From Inia geoffrensis (taxonomy: Eukaryota > Chordata > Mammalia > Artiodactyla > Iniidae): 64,000 nt of DNA. The stretch covers positions 3,593,001 through 3,657,000 of the forward strand of contig CM070903.1 in NCBI GenBank assembly GCA_036417435.1, in the 5' to 3' direction. The notes under the pieces are model-generated. The model had not been told where the DNA came from. It saw only the letters and a list, made by a program, of their open reading frames with translations, and did no database searches. The position numbers were made by a program, and so were the translations under genes. Positions within the stretch are counted from its first letter, which is position 1. The number at the start of each line of letters is the position of its first letter. Shown here piece after piece: positions 1 to 64,000 of the stretch.

Positions 1-1187
1 GGAGCCTGCACGTGTGAACACTGGACTGTGCAATGGGGGTGCGGGGCTCCCCGACTTATTCCTGCTTCTGGTCCCAGGGAGACGCCAACAGGGATGTCAG
101 GGACATCTGGCTTTGGCAGAGGATGACTGTCTCCGGGGAATCTCCCTGAGGCAGGAGGCCAAGTGTAGGGACCTGAGGGACCATGACCTTAATGGAAATT
201 GCACAGAAGCAGGGCGGGGTCCGCAGGGCAGAAGGGGTGCAGAGAGGAGGCCGAGGGAGCCTCGTGAGCTTGCCCCACCCCAGGGTGCTCTCTGAGGCTC
301 CCCGCACCCTCTCTCCCCGTCACTTGGTGGGACTGCAGGGGCCGTGCACTCTGGGACTTGGCCCAGCACCGCGTTCTGCCCTGTGTCCCTGAGGAGGAAT
401 GCAAGCTGGGGATGACAGCCTGGCCCTGAGCACGCTGCTCTCGGAAGCGCGGCTCAGTGTAGTTTACCCACCAGAGCTGAGCTAAGACAACACCCTACGC
501 CCTGCTCCTAGGTCCTCCCGCCCAGGGCCCGTGTCCCCAGGGACCATCGCAAGGGAGGCACACGTGGGGCCCATGCATCTGGGCTCCGGGCATTTCTTAA
601 AGCCCGGGCCGACATTAACAAGTGGGAAGAGATGGGTGACAAGGCTGGAAAATGGAGGAAAAACACAAAACTTTAAGACCGTTCAACCTAAAACATCCAA
701 GTTACCGAGAGAGAAAGGTGACTATTGACAGTGGGGTGTTAGACCAGAACCCCGAGGAAAGAACCAGAGCCCATGCTAGACGTACAATGAAGATATTCCA
801 AATGCAACCTAAAGATCCCCTGTACCTGGTACAGTTCAAGCCAGTTATTTTGAATTTGAAGCATTTAACACTGAACGCAAGTAAAAAGTTTTACATACGA
901 TATTTTATTAGCAGTCTTATTTCTTCAGAGCATCTAACTTTATAGCCACACACGCTGCACCACCCTCTGCCCTGCTGGGTTGTTTTGTTTTGGTTTTTGT
1001 CACATTCTAGTTGAGCTGGTATTTGCTGAAAGACTTAGTGGGTTCTGACTACACTTTACCAACTGCTCGGCAGGCATGAGGTGAGGGAATTTTCTCTTTC
1101 TTTCTTGCAGTAAAGGACGATTGACCATTTAGAAACACCACAGATAATACTATGAGATACATACCCGGATCGAGCTGGCACGTGCCC

Positions 1188-1246
1188 TCGTGTGTGTGCA
1201 CACGTGTGTGCATGCACACACTCATAGGCATGCACGCATGCACGCG

Positions 1247-1298
<52 letters not shown>
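1188..1298. repeat. Alternating GT/CA microsatellite
   Basis: TG-rich and GC/CA alternating steps lead into a pure CA run at about 1252-1298. The stretch is almost wholly alternating purine-pyrimidine and should be length-polymorphic. Confidence 0.95.
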
Positions 1299-1299
<1 letters not shown>

Positions 1300-3309
1300 C
1301 AGCCCCTCTCGGGCCCCAGCCAGCCCACTGGTACACTGAGTTAAGAAGCTAAGGCTGAGCAAAGGCAGAGGAAGGCACCTCTCCACTGAGACAGGGGGGA
1401 GAGAAGCTGGGCCCCCAGGCCAGCTCAGGACACCCCTATGCCACGCAATTGAGGAAAGGGGCGCAGGCTACCCCCCATCTCAGCTGTCCGTTTGGTGACG
1501 GCAAGTACAGAGCTAACCTAGTATTGCACTTCAGACCTTGCAAAGCGTTTTCACGTACATTTGCACACTATGAACAGGAGGCAATACGACAAAACAAAAA
1601 ACAGAGAATTTGGGGTCAGACTTGGGCCCTTTCCCGGCCCTGGACCCGGGGCCTCACGGACCCTCTCCAGCCTCGGCACCCTGCATCTGCAGAACAAGAT
1701 CCCCTCCAGCCTGCCAGCACTGGAGGGCGAGCCCGCTCTGAGCTCCAAGCCCCTGTGCCTGGGCCACATCAAGCACGCAGGGATGGGTCGACACATGTCT
1801 GCTGAGTGAGTAAGTGAACAGAGGCGTCGGTAAGGCATCCAGCCGGCTCCCGGGCCACCCGGCAAGGAAGGATGCTCGGGGCACTGAGGCCCACCCACCG
1901 GAGGGCTTTCTACCCCATGGATTCAGCCTGCCCCTGACCTCCAGGCAGTGCCTTTCTTAGGTGGAAAAATGACCTTTTTGTGGGTCTCCAGGATGAGTTT
2001 TTACCTAAAAGCTTAAGTCCTATTTCTTGATTCTGAAGGCCCTCCCCACAAGGTGACTTAATCAGATCCCAGCATCTTCTATGTAAAATGTTTACCTGAT
2101 TTCTTGCCTTCCCACGTCACCCACACAGGAGCTTTTGAAGCATTTAATTCTCGAGCTGATACCCAGCAAGGGTAGAAGAAACAGAGGCACAAAGCGCTAT
2201 GAACGTGGACAGAGGCGCATGGCTCCCGAGACAGGGCTGGTCAGCAGACCCAGGCCCTGCCGCCTCTGCGGAGCGGGCACTAGAACCCAGCGTAGGCCCT
2301 TCCTCTCCCCGGTTCCATGTGACAGTGATATCGTTGGACTTCCACTTTCATCTCTACTAACAACTGCAAAGGCTGCACACCGTTCATCCGACGTTTCCTC
2401 CATCCTTCTAAACGAAGAAGTGCAATCAGACGAAAGGAAGATCTGAGTCATTACATTCAGAAATTACTTAAAAGAAGTAGATTTGGGAAGTCGGCCTGGT
2501 TTAAATTCCAGTGTATGAAAGACAGCACGTCACCGGCCCCGCCCCGCCCCCACCCCCACTTCTTAATGACACCTACTTAGAAAAATAAAATCAACAAGTT
2601 ACTTGCACGTTTTCTTGGGCCATGGCAATAAGGTGTTTTATCAACCTTCCCTACAGCAAAAAGCAGAGGGGAAATCCAAATTGCAGCGTCTGGGTCTATG
2701 CTGCCGAGGGTTTAGGATGAGAAAGCTGGGGCGAGGGGCATCGCTGACACTTGAAGACTGATGATCGCAGCTTCCTGGGCCGACATCCTCACAGGACCCG
2801 GCCTCAGGTGCTCCAAATCAGATTATCCTGCGGTGGTGACCTCAGTGTACTCACCGCACTCCAGGTAGCATCCTTTAAAAAATACCCGTGTGCATGTCCT
2901 TCTTGGGCTCACAGACCCACGACTGGAAGGACTCATCTGGAGGGAAAAATCTTTCAACACTGGCCTCAGCTGATGTAATTCTGAGGCATGGTCCAGGACT
3001 TTTCCTATTCCCAACTCTCTATTTCACCAGGCTGTTCCCATGTGTGTCTTCCTACGTGTGACATTCGTACAGGCAAGTCTATCTTGAAACTGAATAAAGA
3101 CTTTTTATAAAGGCTAAGTTTGACCCTGGTTAAGTAACTTAATCTGGAGGGCAATGTCACATTGGTGGAAAACAGGCAAACATAAAGTTACATTTAAAAT
3201 ACCTCAATTGTGTTTACTAAAAGGGATCTAAGGGTGAAAAAGAGGCCTCTAAGCACTTGCAAGTCAAATCCATGTGAGTAAAATGTGCAACACAACCTAG
3301 GAATCTCAG

Positions 3310-3410
3310 AACTTTTCAGAGCAGAACATGACCTTGAGGACGATCTCGTGCTGCTCTTTACAGGTGGGGAAACTGAGGCTCAGGGAGATGAATGAATCTG
3401 TCCACAAAAA
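3310..3410 (-). repeat. MIR-like SINE fragment
   Basis: Contains 'TTTACAGGTGGGGAAACTGA' followed by GGCTCAGGGAGAT, the reverse complement of the MIR core. Old and degraded. Confidence 0.55.
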
Positions 3411-3599
3411 ATACAGTCTTTCATTAGGAGACCTTGGTTCCAGGTTCACAGCATTCTAGAAGGGGAAAGCGATTCCATTTCCCTTCCGAGGACCTTCTTT
3501 GGCCAGAATCCCCTTCCACACTGGGGTCATACTGCCGCCAACAAGCACACAGGCGCCTGCCATGAATTCAAAGGCCGTTTACCCTGCAGATGTGCCCAC

Positions 3600-4895
3600 T
3601 GCTCCTGTGCTAGAGGGATTTTATTTATGTGACTGTATCACTGGAAAGGAGTTTCTGGTCTGGAAAGACTATGCTAGCCCAGCGCTGAGAAGGTGAAGGT
3701 AACCGCTGAGGTGCCATGGAAACCAGATGTGGGAGATGGAATCTCCCACGGCTCTCAGTGCATGATTTGATGGAGTTCCAGACGCCTCGGCCACACTAAG
3801 TCTTCGCCAGTTTCCGGCAAAGGCCTTGGATTCTCAGGAAATCTCAGCATCTCCCCTCCTGTGCAGTTAGTGCATCTTTTGCGGGCTACGCCTGCAGATA
3901 CCACAACGTTCACACCTGGAGTTTCTCTAAGCCCAGCTTCCCCAGGTTCAGTGGAGGTAGTTGATGTGATACGTCAGGGAAGAATGTTTGTACAAAATCA
4001 ACAGGACTGATTTTCTAGAATTTTTTTTTAGGCAAAATTAAGGTGCTTGGAAAGTTAGGAAGAAAAAAACCCCAACATATTTTGCTTAAAGTAAGAAGCA
4101 TGGGGAAAATAAGAGACTTTGAAAGAGATGGCCAATTTCACCTTACAACTTTCTGTGTAACTTTAAAAGATTTCCACACAGCTTAGTGCGTACGGTTCCA
4201 AGGTCACCCTTCAACCTGGAGCCGGCTTCTGTGTCTTTCCCAAGTTCTGTCTGTAAATGAGACCAGCTCAGCGATCAAGTCAAACCCCTCTCATCTCTAA
4301 ACAAAGCATATTGACCCTGAATAATTTTCTTCGCCAAGTACTAAAAAGGTACAGTTTCTAGAAATGAATGAAATTTATCGACTTTTGGCTTGGAAAATGA
4401 CCTCACTGGAAAAAGAGACAAACCGTAGAAAGGTGAAACTACGAAAACACCAGTCACAGAATGGAATCGCTCCTGGCTTCGCCTTTCTGCCCCTGGACGT
4501 CTGACTGCACAGGGGTCCCCAGGAAGCTGCCTGAATCCCCGGTCCAGGACCAGAGCTCCCTGGTCAGAAGGAAGAATTTTGCCAAGGAGCCCTCTCATCA
4601 CCAGCTTTGTTGCAGTTTTAAATTCTGCCTCAGGGGTGGTATTTTAAAATCCTGCACGTGGAAAAAAAACCTTTCTATATCTTCTTCTTAGTTACAGCTA
4701 GAAAGGGTAATGGAGAGAAGGCCCAACCCAGAGGGGCAGCGGTGTCCATCCAGCACTGGACGCCCAACAACCACACGTGGTCCCAGGGGTTGGGTCACAG
4801 GAGTGTCTGTGTCCTTGGGCCCGGGATTGTCGCAGGTTCTGCAAGTGGCCCTTGGCCACTGTGTCCAATTTTCCTCTCTCTGGCTCTCCAGTGCT
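3600..4895 (-). other. ABCG1: Probable ABCG1 3' UTR and end of transcript
   Basis: This stretch follows the stop codon at 4896 and lacks any recognisable repeat or other gene. It is taken as 3' UTR because the last coding exon has no downstream donor pattern that I could support, and ABCG1 mRNAs normally end in the same exon as the stop. The true end cannot be fixed from sequence alone: the only canonical minus-strand AATAAA found is at 3620-3625, and non-canonical signals nearer to the stop are possible. Confidence 0.45.
3620..3625 (-). terminator. Candidate poly(A) signal AATAAA for ABCG1
   Basis: On the minus strand the bases read CATAAATAAAATCC, with a canonical AATAAA. It lies about 1.27 kb after the stop codon. 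A GT-rich stretch (CTGTGTGCTTGTTGG, minus strand) follows some 60-80 bases later, farther than usual. The assignment is tentative. Confidence 0.35.
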
Positions 4896-61611
<56,716 letters not shown>

Positions 61612-64000
61612 CTAGAAAGGTGGGGAGGAAAGCACCAAGAGGAGGTATAAGTTACACCACGGGAAGGAGCACAGGGACTCACCATTAGGCTCAGGGCCAT
61701 CGATCAGTCAGACTCATCGATCACCGCTTGTCACCCTCCATGGTGCCCTCAGCATCACAGGAAGGATGCTCACCTAGAGGAATTCCTCCTCCCCAGCCCT
61801 CACTTATTCTTCTATTAAGAACATGCTAAAGATAAACTACGATCTACCGTCTTATTTAGGAATCCTAACATCTAATCATAAAACTGATAAATACATCACC
61901 TGTCTCAAAGAATGAAACACCAGCCACCCTAAAAATTATCTGCCTGCAGTCCACTTACTAAAAAATCCCATAAAAATGCATGAGGCTGCTAAGAAATGCA
62001 CAACTGAAAAAGCTTTACAATGAACTCTTTTAGTCCCTTCCTGGCGTAACCTCATAGACATTTCTCAAGAGCGGTGATACCACTTGGACCGACGGGGTTT
62101 GTAGGAGATGGCCTTTGTGTTTTCCTTGTAAATTTTCCAAATCCCTTACAGCTCTCCTCTCTCACTGTATCTTCATAATGGCACTGGAGTGTTGGAAAGG
62201 TTGATCTGTTTTTCTCTGGGATACAGACAAGGAAACTGAGGCACAGACTATTTTAAGGAACTTGCTCTGAGCTCTATGATCAAGTGAGGGGCAGAAGTGA
62301 TCCCAGTATGAGTCATCTGAAAAAACTGTTGCCTCCTCCACTGCATCACCTGGATACCTAATACATAGCTACACTGGCTTTTCAAGCGTCCGTTGGGAGT
62401 CCACTGAACTGTTACAGATAAGCCAAGAACCAAAGGTATTTAAGCAAAGAAAGGAATATTCTTTCTAATGGCTTCGCAACGTTGGACAAGTCAATATGCT
62501 TCAGGCACCTCAAAAACACAGAAGAACGCTGGGGTGGATGAATAATGCGCTGTGCTTTTTCTAGCTGCCTCTTGAATCAAGACAGAACATTCCACAGTGC
62601 CAGAAGCGTGGGCCTCTGGCGACACTCCTCCATACTGTTGCAGGCAGTCACCCTGATCGGGAGAGCCCGTGGACAGCCACCTTTGATAATTCAGCCCTTC
62701 TGACGGCCGTAGGACTGGGGAGACACTGCCATACGGCTGTTTGTTCTAAATAACATCATACTGTTATTTTTCCACAGGTTGTGAGGTATTCCTTTAAAGT
62801 TGATGGCTTTTTGATCGTTACTGTTCCTAACAAAAGGCTAAAACAAAACCAGAGAGTGCATCGTCCATAAACATCCTTATAAACTCCAGCAACTCTAGTG
62901 ACCGAAACAAGCCCTCCCCCGCATTAGAGTGGCCTCTTGAGGGTACGTGACTGCATCCTTGAAGAGGATTTCCATTATTATTATGCCATGTTATTTCCAT
63001 CGTGGAAATCTTGGACGATTTGGAGGTTTTGAATCTTTAAAACCCAAATAGGGGGATGGGGAGATGTGGGCACAGGGGTTTCCGGTTCTTGTGCTGTTTG
63101 AAAATGTTGCTTTGCTGTTTAAGAAAAAGACACACAACACACACACCTCCCAGGCATCTCCTACCTCTGGAAAGCTTAACCGCATCAAAACTTAGCTCAC
63201 TGACTCTAACATTCTGTGGCTAAAAATTAAAGTGCGGAGTAAAACTCTGACAAAATTAATCTTGCTTTGCCGCTGGCACCGAGCATGAGAAATGCTTCAG
63301 ACACAAGCAGGAGTACGTTCGTGCATCCTCCGCATAACTGGGGAGGTTTGTGTTAGCCTGACAACGGGCCTCCTGAGAGCCTGGGCTGAGAACCAGCCTC
63401 TCCCGCTCCCGGGAGGGCGCTGCAGGGCGTGGCCTCTGCATCGGGGCTTGTCTGGTGCCTTCTGCATCGGGGGCCCTTGAAGGAACAACAGGAGACCCTG
63501 CCCCAGCTCAGCACGCTCTTGCCTTTGACCTGCGGGTAAGAACGTGCACCCAGAGCAGCACCAAATGCCATCCCTGGGCCCACCTGTCTTGCTCTTGGGG
63601 AACACCAGCTGCTGTCCCAGGGTTATAACCCCGTTTGACCCCACAGGGGCCCTGGAAGCACCAAATCCTGGCTTTGCTTGGGGGGCGGGGAGGGGGTGTG
63701 GGTAGTGGACAGAACAATGGGTGAGGCAGTTAGCTCCAGGCCTGGTCCCCAAAGTGCATCCTCACCGCCACCTGGAAAGGTGAGACGTCTACTTCCAGAC
63801 CCACGTCCTGCCGGGGCACTGGCTCTAACGCCGGGAGAGCCAATTGCTCTGTGTTCAGTTGGGGGTGGGAGCTTCCAGAAGCCCCTCCCCAGGGCGTGGC
63901 GCCCTCCACCTCCAGCCACCTTGGACCATCCACACCCTCCCCCAGCGCCCACCACTCACGTCAACCCCTGAGGAAGCCCAGGGATAGGTCGGGTCTTCTC
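61612..64000 (-). other. ABCG1: Part of the ABCG1 intron upstream of coding exon 1
   Basis: No match to the expected 14-residue start exon (M-A-C-L-M-A-A-F-S-V-G-T-A-M in human) is visible on the minus strand. It contains a MIR near 62165-62300 and otherwise unique sequence, GC-rich after 63400. Confidence 0.75.
62165..62300 (-). repeat. MIR element
   Basis: TACAGACAAGGAAACTGAGG and CACAGACTATTTTAAGGAAC are the reverse complement of the MIR core. Old. Confidence 0.65.

Larger units (their letters stand above)
1..3599. other. Sequence downstream of ABCG1, no gene seen
   Basis: No open frame here resembles a known protein, and none is flanked by matching splice sites. It holds a CA microsatellite (1188-1298) and degraded MIR-like pieces around 1500-1600, 2120-2270 and 3310-3410. 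In human the trefoil-factor genes follow ABCG1 on this side, but no trefoil coding sequence is visible this close to the gene. Confidence 0.6.

Noticed and set aside
1..4895. A trefoil factor gene next to ABCG1, as in human
   Set aside because: No cysteine-rich trefoil coding sequence is visible; the human neighbour lies farther away than this window reaches.

Overview
The window is mammalian nuclear DNA and almost certainly cetacean. About a dozen tRNA-derived SINEs of the CHR type occur, which carry a 'TTCCCTGGTGGCGCAGTGG' head and, in most, a 'GGTCCGGGAAGATCCCACATG' core typical of whales and dolphins. Several have intact target-site duplications. Older mammalian repeats (MIR, MLT1-type LTRs, L1M, hAT and Tigger-like elements) and coding exons split by GT-AG introns complete the picture. 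There is no sign of bacterial, plasmid or phage DNA.

One protein-coding gene is present: ABCG1, the sterol/phospholipid exporter of the White (ABCG) family, on the minus strand. Fourteen coding exons lie between 61611 and 4896. Their lengths sum to 1995 bp, with compatible phases at every junction, giving 664 codons plus a stop. In human 678-residue numbering this is residues 15 to 678. Only the roughly 14-residue start exon is missing; it must lie beyond 64000. All catalytic motifs of the ATPase, the membrane domain and the C-terminus are intact.

Layout, left to right (the gene runs right to left). 1-3600: sequence downstream of ABCG1, no gene seen. About 3600-4895: probable 3' UTR. 4896-10912: seven exons encoding the linker and membrane domain. 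13613-22276: six exons encoding the nucleotide-binding domain. 22277-61367: a 39 kb intron rich in SINEs, LTR fragments and a 1.2 kb minisatellite, and containing a CpG island near 53.4-53.7 kb. 61368-61611: exon for the N-terminal cytosolic segment. 61612-64000: part of the preceding intron.

The most interesting points are regulatory. A near-ideal LXR response element (GGGTTACTACCGGTCA) sits in the intronic CpG island, beside an NRF1 palindrome and a CCAAT box. ABCG1 is a classic LXR target. An in-frame alternative donor in the exon at 10728-10912 would remove exactly 12 codons, matching the known long and short ABCG1 isoforms. Several repeats lie close to splice sites. I found no convincing previously undescribed multi-gene system; this is an ordinary vertebrate gene locus with a few features worth testing.
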